From assembly GCF_020297365.1 (NCBI RefSeq), contig NZ_JAIXIG010000012.1:33377-97376 (forward strand): a DNA stretch of 64,000 bases, given 5' to 3'. Each line of letters starts with the position of its first letter. Position 1 is the stretch's first letter. Positions 17,556 through 28,021 of this stretch are shown here, piece by piece. Position numbers and translations under genes: made by a program. The notes under the pieces were generated by a model. It was given only the letters and a program-made list of their open reading frames with translations. It was not told the origin of the DNA and searched no databases. Source of the stretch: Curtobacterium oceanosedimentum. Lineage in GTDB: Bacteria > Actinomycetota > Actinomycetes > Actinomycetales > Microbacteriaceae.

Positions 17556-18907
17556 GCTGCGACCGCCTTCTTGCTGTTCTTGCTCGTCTTCGCGCGACCG
17601 CGGGCACCCGGCTGCGGGATCCGGAAGATCGCGCGGACGAGCGGCGGCGCCGCGATGAAGAGGACGATGAGGGCCTGGATCACGCCGACGATGTCGATCG
17701 GGATGCCGTTGGCGGCCTGCATGGCGTAGCCGCCGTTCTTCAGCACGCCGAACAGGATCGCCGCCCAGAACACGCCGAACGGCTTCGACCGGCCGAGGAG
17801 CGCGACCGTGATCGCGTCGAAGCCGATGCCGGCGTCGATGCCCGACGTGAAGCCGGAGGTCACCGCGCCCTGCACCTGGTACGCCCCGGCGATGCCGACG
17901 AGCGCACCGGAGATGACGAGCACCCAGATGGTCAGGGACGGCACGCTCATGCCGGCGACGCGGGCCGCGCGGGGGTTCTCGCCGATGGTGCGGAACCGGA
18001 AGCCGAGCGACGACTTGTTGACGAGCCACCACACCACGACGACGGCGATGATCGCCACGACGAAGCCGAGGTCGACGCCGTACCGCGGGCCGAACAGCGC
18101 CGGGAGCAGGGCGCTGTCCTTCGTCGCCGGCGAGATCGGGTTGCTGCTGCCCGGGGCCTGCAGCAGGCCGGGGGTGCGGAGCAGGTAGCTCACCAGGTAC
18201 AGCGCGATGTAGTTGAGCATGATCGTGACGATCACCTCGTGCGCACCGGTGCGGGCCTTGAGCACGCCGACGATGCCGCCCCAGACCGCGCCGCCGACGA
18301 TGCCGGCGACGATGGTCAGGGGGATGTGGACCGCGGCGGGCAGGTCGAACGAGAACCCGACCCACCCGGCGGCCGCGGCGCCGATCAGGATCTGTCCCTG
18401 ACCGCCGATGTTGAACAGGCCGGCGCGGAACGCGAGCGCGACGCCGAGGCCGGCCGCGACGAGCGGGACCGCGTAGTCGACCGAACGCGTGAGCGGGGCG
18501 ATCGCCTGCTGGAACGAGTCGGCGCCGAAGTTGACGACCGAGCCCTGGAACAGCGAGGAGTACGCGCCGCCGACCGCGGTGCCGACGGCCTGCAGCATGT
18601 CCGTCGGTCGGGCGAAGAAGTACCCGGCCGTGGTGCGGACGGTCTCGTCCGTCAGGGCGATGAGCACGCCGCACGCCACGAGGGCGAGCACGACGGCGAG
18701 GACGGTGACGAGCACCGAGCCGTTCAGCACGCTGTGCAGGGCCGCCTGCCAACGGTCGCTGCCGTCGGCGCCGTCGCGACGCTCGGAGTCGTCGGCCGAG
18801 TCGGTCATCAGGTGCGGGGTGGACTCGACCTCCTGCAGGCGGTCGTCGGTGACGGGCGCCTCGGGGGTCGCGGGCTGCTGCGCGTCGTCTGGCCGTGGGG
18901 TGGTCAC
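17552..18907 (-). CDS. nucleoside ABC transporter permease, first subunit
   Basis: 451 aa. A polar N-terminus of about 60 residues is followed by about eight to ten hydrophobic segments. LAFRAGLFNIGGQGQILIGA and ARVAGMSVPSLTIWVLVISGALVG are family marks (RnsC/YufP-like). The GTG start overlaps the ATPase stop by 4 bases. It ends in a Lys-rich tail (KTSKNSKK). Together with the second permease it forms the membrane channel. Confidence 0.9.
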   Translation of the reverse strand: MTTPRPDDAQQPATPEAPVTDDRLQEVESTPHLMTDSADDSERRDGADGSDRWQAALHSVLNGSVLVTVLAVVLALVACGVLIALTDETVRTTAGYFFARPTDMLQAVGTAVGGAYSSLFQGSVVNFGADSFQQAIAPLTRSVDYAVPLVAAGLGVALAFRAGLFNIGGQGQILIGAAAAGWVGFSFDLPAAVHIPLTIVAGIVGGAVWGGIVGVLKARTGAHEVIVTIMLNYIALYLVSYLLRTPGLLQAPGSSNPISPATKDSALLPALFGPRYGVDLGFVVAIIAVVVVWWLVNKSSLGFRFRTIGENPRAARVAGMSVPSLTIWVLVISGALVGIAGAYQVQGAVTSGFTSGIDAGIGFDAITVALLGRSKPFGVFWAAILFGVLKNGGYAMQAANGIPIDIVGVIQALIVLFIAAPPLVRAIFRIPQPGARGRAKTSKNSKKAVAA

Positions 18908-20424
18908 GCTGCCAGCTCCGTTCCTTCTGGGACCTCCCCGGCCATCATGAGGCCGAGGACGTCGCGGGGGGTGGTCGCGGGGACGATGCCGACGATGCCG
19001 CCGCGGTACATCACCGCGATGCGGTCGGCCAGCGCCACGACCTCGTCGAGCTCGGTGGAGACGACGATGACGGGCACACCGGTGTCGCGGGTGGCGACGA
19101 TGCGCTTGTGCACGAACTCGATCGAGCCGACGTCGATGCCACGCGTGGGCTGGGCGGCGACGAAGAGCCGCAGGTCACGGCTCAGCTCGCGGGCGAGCAC
19201 GATCTTCTGCTGGTTGCCGCCGGACAGCCGACCGGCAGCGGTCGTGCGGGCCGGCGTGCGGATGTCGAACTCGGCGATCTTCTCGTCGGCGAAGGCGTCG
19301 CGCTCGGCCGACCGGATCGTGCCGGCGCGGACGAACTCGGCGTGGTCGGCGCGGTCGAGCATGAGGTTCTCGGCGATCGTGAACTCGCCGACCAGGCCGT
19401 CCTCCTTGCGGTCCTCGGGCACGAACCCGACGCCGGCGTCGAGCACCTGCTTGACGCTGCGACCGGTGAGCTCCTTGCCGTCGAGCGTGATCCGCCCGGC
19501 GTGTGCGGGTTCGAGGCCGATGATCGCCTCGGTGAGCTCGGTCTGGCCGTTGCCCTGCACCCCGGCGATCGCGAGCACCTCGCCACGGCGCACCGTGAAC
19601 GAGACGTCGTCGACGAGCACGATGCCGGACGGGTCGGTCACCGTCAGGTTCTCGACGACCAGGGCGTCCGCCCCGCCCGTCGACGGCTCCTTGTCGACCA
19701 CCAGGGACACCGCACGGCCGACCATGAGCGCGGCGAGCTCGTTGTTCGTCGCGGTCGGTGCGGCCTCGCCGACGACCTTGCCCAGGCGGATGACCGTGAT
19801 GCGGTCGGCGACCTCGCGGACCTCGCGCAGCTTGTGGGTGATGAAGACGATCGCGGTGCCGGCCTCGCGGAGCTGGCGCATGATGCCCATCAGCTCGTCG
19901 GTCTCCTGCGGCGTGAGGACGGCCGTCGGCTCGTCGAACACCAGCACGGAGGCGTCACGGGACAGCGCCTTGATGATCTCGACGCGCTGCTGCACGCCGA
20001 CGGGCAGGTCCTCGACCTTGGCGTCGGGGTCGACGTCGAACCCGAAGCGGTCGGAGATCTCCTGCACGCGGCGGCGGGCGCCGGCGAGGTCGAGGCGACC
20101 GCCGAAGGTGGTCTGCTCCTGGCCGAGCATGACGTTCTCGGCCACCGTGAACACGGGCACGAGCATGAAGTGCTGGTGCACCATGCCGATCCCGGCGCGC
20201 ATGGCGTCACCGGGGCCGCCGAAGTCCTGCACCACGTCGTCGAGGAGGATCTCGCCCTCGTCGGCCTCGTACAGGCCGTACAGGACGTTCATCAGGGTGG
20301 ACTTGCCGGCACCGTTCTCGCCCAGCAGGCAGTGGACCTCACCCGGCTCGACGGTGAGCGAGATGTGGTCGTTGGCCACGAGGGCGCCGAACCGCTTGGT
20401 GATGCCGCGGAGTTCGAGCTTCAT
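18904..20424 (-). CDS. nucleoside ABC transporter ATP-binding protein (two ABC domains)
   Basis: 506 aa with two nucleotide-binding domains in one chain, as in RbsA-like importers. Domain 1 has Walker A GENGAGKST and Walker B VLVFDEPTAVLTPQ, with a degenerate signature (LPVGVQQRVEI). Domain 2 has a weak Walker A (GVQGNGQTEL) but a good signature LSGGNQQKIVLARE and AAQPTRGIDVGS. That asymmetry is normal in this family. It lies 87 bases after bmpA, with a hairpin in the gap. Confidence 0.93.
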   Translation of the reverse strand: MKLELRGITKRFGALVANDHISLTVEPGEVHCLLGENGAGKSTLMNVLYGLYEADEGEILLDDVVQDFGGPGDAMRAGIGMVHQHFMLVPVFTVAENVMLGQEQTTFGGRLDLAGARRRVQEISDRFGFDVDPDAKVEDLPVGVQQRVEIIKALSRDASVLVFDEPTAVLTPQETDELMGIMRQLREAGTAIVFITHKLREVREVADRITVIRLGKVVGEAAPTATNNELAALMVGRAVSLVVDKEPSTGGADALVVENLTVTDPSGIVLVDDVSFTVRRGEVLAIAGVQGNGQTELTEAIIGLEPAHAGRITLDGKELTGRSVKQVLDAGVGFVPEDRKEDGLVGEFTIAENLMLDRADHAEFVRAGTIRSAERDAFADEKIAEFDIRTPARTTAAGRLSGGNQQKIVLARELSRDLRLFVAAQPTRGIDVGSIEFVHKRIVATRDTGVPVIVVSTELDEVVALADRIAVMYRGGIVGIVPATTPRDVLGLMMAGEVPEGTELAA

Positions 20425-20471
20425 GTCGGGAGTCTATTTCTGTCTCGCGTGCGCCACGCGGGCACACGAGA

Positions 20472-20503
20472 ACGCGGGCGAGGGATTCCTCCCCCGCCCG
20501 CGT
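20472..20503 (-). terminator. hairpin between bmpA and the ATPase gene
   Basis: Nine-base outer arms (ACGCGGGCG and complement) extended by a GGG/CCC inner part, starting 9 bases after the bmpA stop. It is likely a partial terminator that lets the binding lipoprotein be made in excess over the rest of the transporter. Confidence 0.65.
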
Positions 20504-20511
20504 CCAACGGG

Positions 20512-21576
20512 TTAGGACTGCGTCTTGACCTTGATCGAGCCGTCGATGATGCCGGCCTTCACGTCGTCGAGCTCGCCCTGCAGGCCCTTGTCGACCTTGG
20601 ACTCGAAGTCGTGGAACGGGGCGATGCCGACGCCGTCGTTCTCGAGGGTGCCCACGTACGGGTCCTTCGAGAACTTGTCGTCAGCCGCCTGCTCGACGAC
20701 GTCCTTCACGGCCGGGCGCATGCCCTTCTCGACCGAGGTGAAGGCGATGTCCTTGTAGCGGGGGTCGGCCTCGTAGAGGTCGCTGTCCGCACCGATCAGC
20801 ACGGAGCCGTTGTCGGCGTCCTTGATGGCCTCGGCAGCGGACTGGTAGATCGGACCACCGACGGGCAGGATGACGTCGGCGTCCTGGTCGAGGAGCGTCT
20901 GCGCAACCGACTTGGCCTGCGTGCCGGCCTCGAAGCCACCGGTGAAGGAACCCTTGCCGGTGTCGACGTTCCAGCCGACGACCTTGACGTCCTCGTCCTT
21001 CTGCTCGTTGTAGTACTTCACACCGTCCGCGAAGCCGTCCATGAAGATGGTGACGGTCGGGATCTGCATGCCACCGAAGGTGCCGACGACGCCGGTCTTC
21101 GAGTAGGACGCCGCCGCGTAGCCGGCGAGGAACGCCGCCTGCGAGGTGTCGAACGTGATCGGCTTGACGTTGTCCGCGTCGATCGAGTTGTCGTCGATGA
21201 TCGCGAAGTTCGTGTCGGGGTTCGCCGCGGCCTGCTTCTTCGTGGCGTCGGCCAGGTTGAAGCCGACGGTCACGACGAGGTTGCAGTTCTGGCTGATGAG
21301 CTGCTCGATGTTGGCGTCGTAGACGGTCGCGTCCTTCGACTCGGCCTCCTTGACGGTCGCGCCGATCTCCTCGGCGGCGTCCTTCATGCCCTCGTAGCCG
21401 AGCTGGTTGAACGACTTGTCGTCGAAGCCTCCGGCGTCGGAGACCATGCAGGGCTGGAAGTCGGTCTTCTTGGCGGTCGTCGACTCGGAAGGCGCCGATG
21501 CGCATCCAGCGAGGACGGCGACGGTGCCGGCGAGCGCGAGGCCGCTGAGGACGACCTGTCGGGTACGAGATGTCAC
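20512..21576 (-). CDS. BmpA-family nucleoside-binding lipoprotein
   Basis: 354 aa solute-binding lipoprotein delivering nucleosides to the adjacent importer. The signal peptide ends in the lipobox LAGC, with the lipid-bearing C25. The mature part begins with the family stretch SDAGGFDDKSFNQLGYEG and has VVGWNVDTGKGSFTGGF. The start is GTG at 21576 because GGAGGA lies 10 bases before it and the signal peptide follows at once; a longer frame upstream has no such site. It is first in the transport operon. Confidence 0.92.
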   Translation of the reverse strand: MTSRTRQVVLSGLALAGTVAVLAGCASAPSESTTAKKTDFQPCMVSDAGGFDDKSFNQLGYEGMKDAAEEIGATVKEAESKDATVYDANIEQLISQNCNLVVTVGFNLADATKKQAAANPDTNFAIIDDNSIDADNVKPITFDTSQAAFLAGYAAASYSKTGVVGTFGGMQIPTVTIFMDGFADGVKYYNEQKDEDVKVVGWNVDTGKGSFTGGFEAGTQAKSVAQTLLDQDADVILPVGGPIYQSAAEAIKDADNGSVLIGADSDLYEADPRYKDIAFTSVEKGMRPAVKDVVEQAADDKFSKDPYVGTLENDGVGIAPFHDFESKVDKGLQGELDDVKAGIIDGSIKVKTQS

Positions 21577-21776
21577 GGGTGTGTTCCTCCGGGGAGCGGT
21601 GCCCGGACCACGTGCGTTCCGGGCGATCGTGGCGACAGTACACGACCGTCGAGCCGGTACAGGACCCGTTGCGGGGGTCCCGGACATCGGTTACGGGATC
21701 GCGACCCCGCCGAAACGCGCCCGTAACGCGGGGTCACCCACGGACCCCCCAGTTCGAGGGGGGTGTCGATGGAGCG

Positions 21777-22892
21777 CTACAGGACGTCGCCGCGGCCGCT
21801 GATCTTCAGTGCGTCCACCACACCCTTGACCCGCTGCGCGTTCGCGCTGGTGGTCACGAGCAGGGCGTCCGGGGTGTCGACGACCACGATGTCCTCGACG
21901 CCGATGAGCGAGATGAGGCGCTGGCTGTGCGACACCACGATGCCGCTCGACGAGTCGGCGAGGATGCGGGCACCGTCCCCCAGCACGGCGAGGTTGTTCG
22001 GCCGACCGCCGGACTGCAGCTTGGCGAGCGAGGCGAAGTCGCCGACGTCGTCCCAGTCGAAGTCACCCGGGACGACCGCCATGCGACCGGCCGCCGCCGC
22101 GGGTTCCGCGACGGTGTAGTCGATCGCGATCTTCTCGAGCCCGGGCCAGACGGCGTCGACGACGGCGCCACGGGCCGAGGTGTCCCAGGCGTCCGCCAGT
22201 TCCTCGATGCCGGCGAGCAGCTCCGGCTTGGTCCGACCGATCTCGGCGAGCAGCACGTCGGCGCGGGCGATGAACATGCCCGCGTTCCACAGGTAGGTGC
22301 CCTGCTCGACGTAGGACCGGGCGGTGTCCAGGTCGGGCTTCTCGACGAAGGAGCGGACGGCGTGCGCGGTCGGTGCGCCCTCGATGCCGAGCGTGTCGCC
22401 GTGCGCGTGGATGTAGCCGAAGCCGATGGCCGGCTCGGTCGGCGTGATGCCGATGGTGGTGACGTAGCCGGCCCGGGCGGCGGCGACCGCCTCGCGCACC
22501 GACCGACGGAAGCCCCTGGCGTCGCCGATGACGTGGTCGGCGGCGAACGACCCGATCACGACGTCGGGTTCGCGCCGCACGAGGATCGCCGCGGCGAGGC
22601 CGATGGCGGCGGTGGAGTCCTTCGGCTCGCTCTCGAGCACGACGTTGTGGTCCTCGACGCCGGGCAGCTGCGACTCGACGGCCACCCGGTGCGCGCGTCC
22701 GGTCACGACCATGATGCGTTGGTCGCCGGCGAGCGGCGCGAGGCGGTCCCACGTCTGCCGCAGCAGCGAGGTGCCGGAGCCGGTCAGGTCGTGCAGGAAC
22801 TTGGGTGCGTCGGCGCGCGACAACGGCCACAGTCGCGATCCGATGCCCCCGGCGGGGATGATCGCGTAGAAGTCCTCGAGTGCGTCTGCCAC
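21777..22892 (-). CDS. manC: mannose-1-phosphate guanylyltransferase
   Basis: 371 aa. It makes GDP-mannose from mannose 1-phosphate and GTP. The nucleotide loop IIPAGGIGSRLWPLSR is at residues 11-26, and the later VEKPDLDTARSYVEQGTYLW stretch is the family substrate region. The length fits the short form without an isomerase domain. The GTG start follows a TACGGT box by 6 bases, so the message may be leaderless. It diverges from a GDP-mannose-using type of glycosyltransferase at 23119. Confidence 0.9.
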   Translation of the reverse strand: MADALEDFYAIIPAGGIGSRLWPLSRADAPKFLHDLTGSGTSLLRQTWDRLAPLAGDQRIMVVTGRAHRVAVESQLPGVEDHNVVLESEPKDSTAAIGLAAAILVRREPDVVIGSFAADHVIGDARGFRRSVREAVAAARAGYVTTIGITPTEPAIGFGYIHAHGDTLGIEGAPTAHAVRSFVEKPDLDTARSYVEQGTYLWNAGMFIARADVLLAEIGRTKPELLAGIEELADAWDTSARGAVVDAVWPGLEKIAIDYTVAEPAAAAGRMAVVPGDFDWDDVGDFASLAKLQSGGRPNNLAVLGDGARILADSSSGIVVSHSQRLISLIGVEDIVVVDTPDALLVTTSANAQRVKGVVDALKISGRGDVL

Positions 22893-23118
22893 GTGCTCAC
22901 CGTACCGGTGCTGCCGGGCGGCACCTGGGTGCTTCCCGCACGCTTCCCGCACGTGCGGTGCGGGAGCCCGCACACGTGCGCCGCGACCCGCCCGCCGGGC
23001 GCGGACCGTGCCTCCAGTGCGCCCACCGACCGCCTGCCCGTCCGCCGCCCGCTTGTTCACCGCCTGCGTGCTCGGCGTTCACGTCGGCGGCCCCACGACG
23101 ACACACCGTGCGCGGAAC

Positions 23119-24366
23119 ATGGCCATCGCCATGAACGCACGCAGCGTGGAGCGCGGCACGTCCCCCCGGACCGTCGCCGTCGTGACCGAGAGCTTCCTGC
23201 CCACCCTCAACGGCGTGACCACCAGCGTCCTGGCGGTCCTCGACCACCTGGAACGACGTGGTCACCGCGCGGTCGTCATCGCGCCGGACACCCCCGGACT
23301 CGCGCAGTTCCGGTCCCGCAGCGCCGTCGAGCGCTACCGCTCCTTCGACGTCCACCGCGTCCCCGCGGTCGCGTACCGGCAGTTCCCGGTGGCGCTCCCC
23401 CACCCGGTGCTCGACACGATCCTCGCCGCCTCCGGCGCCGACGTGCTGCACGCGGCGAGTCCGTTCCTGCTGGGTGGGCGCGCCATCACGGCGGCCGGGA
23501 GGCTCGGCATCCCCTCCGTCGCCGTCTTCCAGACCGACGTGGCCGGGTTCGCCCGCCGCAACGGTCTGACCGCGACCGTCCCGTTGGTGCGGAAGATCCT
23601 CGGTCGCATCCACGCCGGCGCCTCGCTGACGCTCGCGCCGTCGAGCGCGACCGCCGCGATGCTCGCCGAGGACGGCGTGCCCCGCGTCGCCCGCTGGGGC
23701 CGCGGGGTCGACACCGAACTGTTCCACCCCGCACGCCGCACGTCCGGGCACGTCCGGGCGCTCCGTCGCCGTCTCGCCCCGAACGGCGAGACCATCGTCG
23801 GCTACGTCGGCCGCCTGGCACCGGAGAAGGAGGTCGAGCGGCTGGCCGGACTCGGCGGCATCCCGGGCATCCGCGTGGTGGTCGCCGGCGGTGGACCGTC
23901 GCGGGCGGTGCTCGAACGCCGCCTCCGGCACCTCGACGTGACGTTCACCGGTCCGCTGCGCGGTGCCGCGCTGGCCGACGCGTACGCGGCGCTCGACGTC
24001 TTCGTGCACACCGGTCCCGCCGAGACCTTCGGACAGACGCTGCAGGAGGCGCACGCCTCGGGGCTCCCGGTCGTCGCCCCGGCGTCCGGTGGTCCGCTCG
24101 ACCTCGTCGCGCCCGGACTCGACGGCGAGCTCTACGACGCCGACGAGCCGCAGGGGTTGCGGCAGGCGGTCCTGCGGCTGCACCACGACCGCGGCCTCGC
24201 CGAGCGCATGGGGTCCGCGGGTCGACTGCGCGTCGAGGACACCACCTGGGAGGCCGTCGGCGACCAGCTCCTGGCGCACCACGACACGGCACGGACCATC
24301 GGCGCGCCGCCCGTCGGACGGGGCCTGCGGACCGGTCGGGACGAGAAGGTCAGCGCCCGCGCATAG
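23119..24366 (+). CDS. GT4-family glycosyltransferase, probable GDP-mannose-dependent alpha-mannosyltransferase
   Basis: 415 aa. The acceptor-binding half starts VAVVTESFLPTLNGVTTSVL, as in PimB/MgtA-type mannosyltransferases. The donor half has YVGRLAPEKEVERL and the E-x7-E motif in GPAETFGQTLQEAHASGLP. It probably moves mannose to a membrane lipid or glycan; the manC gene beside it supplies the donor. The start ATG 23119 is chosen over a longer frame with unlikely residues; ATG 23131 is also possible. Confidence 0.82.
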   Translation: MAIAMNARSVERGTSPRTVAVVTESFLPTLNGVTTSVLAVLDHLERRGHRAVVIAPDTPGLAQFRSRSAVERYRSFDVHRVPAVAYRQFPVALPHPVLDTILAASGADVLHAASPFLLGGRAITAAGRLGIPSVAVFQTDVAGFARRNGLTATVPLVRKILGRIHAGASLTLAPSSATAAMLAEDGVPRVARWGRGVDTELFHPARRTSGHVRALRRRLAPNGETIVGYVGRLAPEKEVERLAGLGGIPGIRVVVAGGGPSRAVLERRLRHLDVTFTGPLRGAALADAYAALDVFVHTGPAETFGQTLQEAHASGLPVVAPASGGPLDLVAPGLDGELYDADEPQGLRQAVLRLHHDRGLAERMGSAGRLRVEDTTWEAVGDQLLAHHDTARTIGAPPVGRGLRTGRDEKVSARA

Positions 24367-24400
24367 GATGGGTCGTGTTCCACACGAACACGAACGGCAA

Positions 24401-24423
24401 GGGCTCGCCGATCGGGCGAGCCC
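24401..24423 (+). terminator. small hairpin between the glycosyltransferase gene and sdhC
   Basis: Nine-base arms (GGGCTCGCC and complement) around a 5-base loop, 35 bases past the glycosyltransferase stop and 22 bases before sdhC. It may end the upstream transcript, or be part of the sdhC leader. Confidence 0.5.
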
Positions 24424-24444
24424 GTCCTATGGAAGGACGAGCTC

Positions 24445-24894
24445 ATGGCTGAGCACTCCGGCGGTGGCACGGCGACCGCGGTGCCCGACGTCTCGATCGA
24501 AGCCCCGCGGGCTTCTCGGACGCCGCAGGGCACGCTGTACCGCGGTTCCACGGGCATGTGGTCCTGGGTCCTGCACCGGATCACCGGTGTCGCGATCTAC
24601 TTCTTCCTGCTCGTGCACATCCTCGACACCGCGCTGGTGCGCGTGTCCCCCGAGGCGTACAACGCGGTGATCGGCACCTACAAGACCCCGATCATGAACC
24701 TCGGCGAGATCGCCCTCGTCATGGCGATCGTGTTCCACGCGCTGAACGGACTGCGGATCATCCTGGTCGACTTCTGGTCGAAGGGACCCAAGTACCAGCG
24801 CGCCATGTTCTGGATCGTGATGGTCGTGTGGGCGATCCTCATCGCGGGCTTCCTCCCGCGCCAGCTCATGAACCTCGTCGCGGACTTCAACTGA
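24445..24894 (+). CDS. sdhC: succinate dehydrogenase cytochrome b556 subunit
   Basis: 149 aa membrane anchor of complex II, three transmembrane helices. SWVLHRITGVAIYFFLLVHI carries the quinone-site SxxxR and a haem histidine; HALNGLRI is also typical. The polar first 30 residues lie in the cytoplasm. GGAAGGA sits a good distance before the ATG. First of the sdhCDAB operon. Confidence 0.93.
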   Translation: MAEHSGGGTATAVPDVSIEAPRASRTPQGTLYRGSTGMWSWVLHRITGVAIYFFLLVHILDTALVRVSPEAYNAVIGTYKTPIMNLGEIALVMAIVFHALNGLRIILVDFWSKGPKYQRAMFWIVMVVWAILIAGFLPRQLMNLVADFN

Positions 24895-24905
24895 GGGGCA
24901 CGAAG

Positions 24906-25352
24906 ATGACCACACAGATCGTCGAACCTCCTCGCTCGGCAGCAGCAGCCCGACGCACCACCAACTGGGAGAAGTGGGGCTGGATCTACATGCGCGCCTC
25001 GGGCGTCCTGCTCGTCGTGCTGATCTTCGGCCACCTCTTCGTCAACATGGTGGCGGGCGAGGGCGTCAAGCAGATCGACTTCGCCTTCGTCGCCGGCAAG
25101 TGGGCCGACCCGTTCTGGAAGGTCTGGGACTCGCTCATGCTGGTCCTCGCCCTGATCCACGGGTCGAACGGCATGCGCACGATCGTCAACGACTACGTGT
25201 CGAAGCCGGGCGTCCGCAAGACCCTGCTCGGCGCGATCCTCGCCGCGTGCACCGTGCTGATCGTCCTCGGACTGCTCGTCTGCTGGACCTTCGACCCGTG
25301 CCCCGCCGGCGCAGCCGCTGCAGACCTGCCGTCCTTCTGCCCGGCGCAGTAG
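24906..25352 (+). CDS. sdhD: succinate dehydrogenase membrane anchor subunit
   Basis: 148 aa, three transmembrane helices. [20 protein letters not shown] and [15 protein letters not shown] hold the haem- and quinone-side residues of SdhD. A Cys/Pro/Ala tail follows the last helix. The ATG at 24906 follows GAGGGGC, 11 bases after sdhC; a longer frame upstream is shadow. Confidence 0.92.
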   Translation: MTTQIVEPPRSAAAARRTTNWEKWGWIYMRASGVLLVVLIFGHLFVNMVAGEGVKQIDFAFVAGKWADPFWKVWDSLMLVLALIHGSNGMRTIVNDYVSKPGVRKTLLGAILAACTVLIVLGLLVCWTFDPCPAGAAAADLPSFCPAQ

Positions 25353-25401
25353 CACCACCACCGCTGCTGACCGCCCGCCCACCGTCTACGGAAAGACCCC
25401 T

Positions 25402-27195
25402 GTGACCGAGACCACCGTGCACCACCACCAGTTCGACATCGTCATCATCGGCGCCGGAGGCGCGGGCATGCGTGCCGCGATCGAAGCCGGCCCGAAGGCG
25501 AAGACCGCCGTCATCTCGAAGCTCTACCCCACGCGCTCCCACACGGGTGCCGCGCAGGGCGGGATGGCCGCGGCCCTCGCGAACGTCGAAGAGGACTCGT
25601 GGGAGTGGCACACCTTCGACACGATCAAGGGCGGCGACTACCTGGTTGACCAGGACGCCGCCGAGATCCTGGCGAAGGAGGCGATCGACGCCGTCATCGA
25701 CCTCGAGAACATGGGCCTGCCGTTCAACCGCACGCCCGAGGGCAAGATCGACCAGCGGCGCTTCGGCGGCCACACCCGCGACCACGGCAAGTCGCCGGTG
25801 CGTCGTGCCTGCTATGCCGCCGACCGCACCGGCCACATGATCCTGCAGACGCTGTTCCAGAACTGCGTCAAGCTCGGCGTCGAGTTCTACAACGAGTTCT
25901 ACGCGCTCGACCTCATCATGGTCGACGTCGTGGGCGAGGACGGCGTGACCCGGAAGCAGCCGGCCGGCGTCGTCGCCTTCGAGCTGGCCACCGGTGAGCT
26001 GCACGTCTTCCACGCCAAGGCGATGATCTTCGCCACCGGCGGCTTCGGCAAGATGTACAAGACCACGTCGAACGCCCACACCCTGACCGGGGACGGCGTC
26101 GGCATCGTCTGGCGCACGGGTCTGCCGCTCGAGGACATGGAGTTCTTCCAGTTCCACCCGACCGGGCTCGCCGGACTGGGCATCCTGCTCACCGAGGGTG
26201 CCCGCGGTGAGGGCGCGATCCTGCGCAACGCCTCGGGTGAGCGGTTCATGGAGCGCTACGCGCCCACCATCAAGGACCTCGCGCCCCGCGACATCGTCGC
26301 CCGGTGCATGGTGCAGGAGGTCGCGGAGGGCCGCGGCGCCGGTCCGAACAAGGACTACGTGCTGCTCGACTGCACGCACCTGGGTGCCGAGGTGCTCGAG
26401 ACGAAGCTGCCGGACATCACCGAGTTCGCGCGCACCTACCTCGGTGTGGACCCCGTCGTCGAGCCCGTGCCGGTCATGCCGACCGCCCACTACGCGATGG
26501 GCGGCATCCCGACCAACACCGACGCACAGGTGCTCTACGACAACACCACCGTCGTGCCCGGCCTGTACGCCGCCGGCGAGTGCGCCTGCGTGTCCGTGCA
26601 CGGTTCGAACCGCCTCGGCACGAACTCGCTGCTCGACATCAACGTCTTCGGCAAGCGGTCCGGCAACAACGCGGCCGAGTGGGTCAAGACCGCGGAGTTC
26701 CTCCCCCTGCCCGAGGACCCGGCAGCGAACGTGCGCGGCATGCTCGACCAGCTCCGCGCCTCCACCGGCACCGAGCGCGTCGCCGCCCTGCGCAAGGAGC
26801 TGCAGGACGAGATGGACCGCAACGCGCAGGTGTTCCGCACCGACGAGTCGCTCGCCCGTGTCACCGAGACCATCCACACGCTCCGCAACCGCTTCATGCA
26901 GGTCTCGGTGCAGGACAAGGGCAAGCGCTTCAACACCGACCTGCTCGAGGCGGTCGAGCTCGGGTTCCTGCTCGACCTCGCCGAGGTCGTGGTCTACTCC
27001 GCGCGCAACCGCAAGGAGAGCCGCGGCGGGCACATGCGCGACGACTACCCGAAGCGCGACGACGAGAACTACATGCAGCACACCATGGCGTACCTGACGG
27101 GTGACCCGCACTCGTCGCTCGCCGACGACCACATCACGCTCGACTGGAAGCCCGTCGTCGTGACGCGCTACGAGCCGATGGAGAGGAAGTACTGA
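25402..27195 (+). CDS. sdhA: succinate dehydrogenase flavoprotein subunit
   Basis: 597 aa. It oxidises succinate to fumarate. The FAD loop [12 protein letters not shown] lies at 15-26; the covalent flavin histidine is H47 in [11 protein letters not shown]. Substrate and catalytic stretches [27 protein letters not shown] and [12 protein letters not shown] are intact. The start is GTG 25402 behind GGAAAG. sdhB follows after one base. Confidence 0.96.
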   Translation: MTETTVHHHQFDIVIIGAGGAGMRAAIEAGPKAKTAVISKLYPTRSHTGAAQGGMAAALANVEEDSWEWHTFDTIKGGDYLVDQDAAEILAKEAIDAVIDLENMGLPFNRTPEGKIDQRRFGGHTRDHGKSPVRRACYAADRTGHMILQTLFQNCVKLGVEFYNEFYALDLIMVDVVGEDGVTRKQPAGVVAFELATGELHVFHAKAMIFATGGFGKMYKTTSNAHTLTGDGVGIVWRTGLPLEDMEFFQFHPTGLAGLGILLTEGARGEGAILRNASGERFMERYAPTIKDLAPRDIVARCMVQEVAEGRGAGPNKDYVLLDCTHLGAEVLETKLPDITEFARTYLGVDPVVEPVPVMPTAHYAMGGIPTNTDAQVLYDNTTVVPGLYAAGECACVSVHGSNRLGTNSLLDINVFGKRSGNNAAEWVKTAEFLPLPEDPAANVRGMLDQLRASTGTERVAALRKELQDEMDRNAQVFRTDESLARVTETIHTLRNRFMQVSVQDKGKRFNTDLLEAVELGFLLDLAEVVVYSARNRKESRGGHMRDDYPKRDDENYMQHTMAYLTGDPHSSLADDHITLDWKPVVVTRYEPMERKY

Positions 27196-27196
27196 G

Positions 27197-27970
27197 ATGA
27201 CCGACACCCTGGTCTCCGACGCACCCCGCACCGACACCGTGCAGGACGCCCCTCCCGGATCGTTCCCCGTCACGGTGATCATCCGCCGCTTCGACCCGGA
27301 CGTCGACGACGAGCCGCGCTGGCAGGACTTCGACGTCATGATGCTCCCGACCGACCGCATCCTCGACGCCCTGCACAAGATCAAGTGGGAGCAGGACGGC
27401 TCGCTCACCTTCCGTCGTTCCTGCGCACACGGCGTGTGCGGCTCCGACGCGATGCGCATCAACGGGCGCAACCGCCTGGCGTGCAAGACCCTCATCAAGG
27501 ACCTCGACGTCTCGAAGCCGGTCTACGTCGAGGCGATCAAGGGCCTGCCGCTCGAGAAGGACCTGGTCGTCGACATGGAGCCCTTCTTCCAGTCGTACCG
27601 CGAGGTCCAGCCGTTCCTGCAGTCGTCGTCGGCGCCCACCCCGGGCAAGGAGCGCGTGCAGTCCGTGGCCGACCGCGCCCGCTTCGACGACACCACGAAG
27701 TGCATCCTCTGCGCGGCGTGCACCTCGTCGTGCCCGGTCTTCTGGACCGACGGGCAGTACTTCGGCCCCGCCGCGATCGTCAACGCGCACCGGTTCATCT
27801 TCGACTCCCGCGACGACCAGGCGAACGTCCGCCTCGACATCCTCAACGACAAGGAGGGCGTCTGGCGCTGCCGGACGACCTTCAACTGCACCGACGCCTG
27901 CCCCCGCGGGATCCAGGTGACGAAGGCGATCTCCGAGGTCAAGCAGGCCATCATGCGGGGTCGGGCGTAG
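27197..27970 (+). CDS. sdhB: succinate dehydrogenase iron-sulfur subunit
   Basis: 257 aa. The 2Fe-2S cluster uses C76, C81 and C96 with D84 in the place of the fourth cysteine, a known SdhB variant. The C-terminal ferredoxin part has CILCAACTSSCP (C169-C179) and CRTTFNCTDACPRG (C225-C235). It passes electrons from SdhA to the anchors. Last gene of the operon. Confidence 0.96.
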   Translation: MTDTLVSDAPRTDTVQDAPPGSFPVTVIIRRFDPDVDDEPRWQDFDVMMLPTDRILDALHKIKWEQDGSLTFRRSCAHGVCGSDAMRINGRNRLACKTLIKDLDVSKPVYVEAIKGLPLEKDLVVDMEPFFQSYREVQPFLQSSSAPTPGKERVQSVADRARFDDTTKCILCAACTSSCPVFWTDGQYFGPAAIVNAHRFIFDSRDDQANVRLDILNDKEGVWRCRTTFNCTDACPRGIQVTKAISEVKQAIMRGRA

Positions 27971-28021
27971 TCCCGGCCCGGTCCGGGGTCCGGCTGCGGG
28001 TCGACCGGTAGGCTCCCGTCC

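Noticed and set aside
18895..21726. 943-codon open frame on the plus strand
   Set aside because: It lies opposite the ABC ATPase and bmpA genes, is full of Asp/Val/Arg shadow sequence and has no recognisable domain. High GC keeps antisense frames open.
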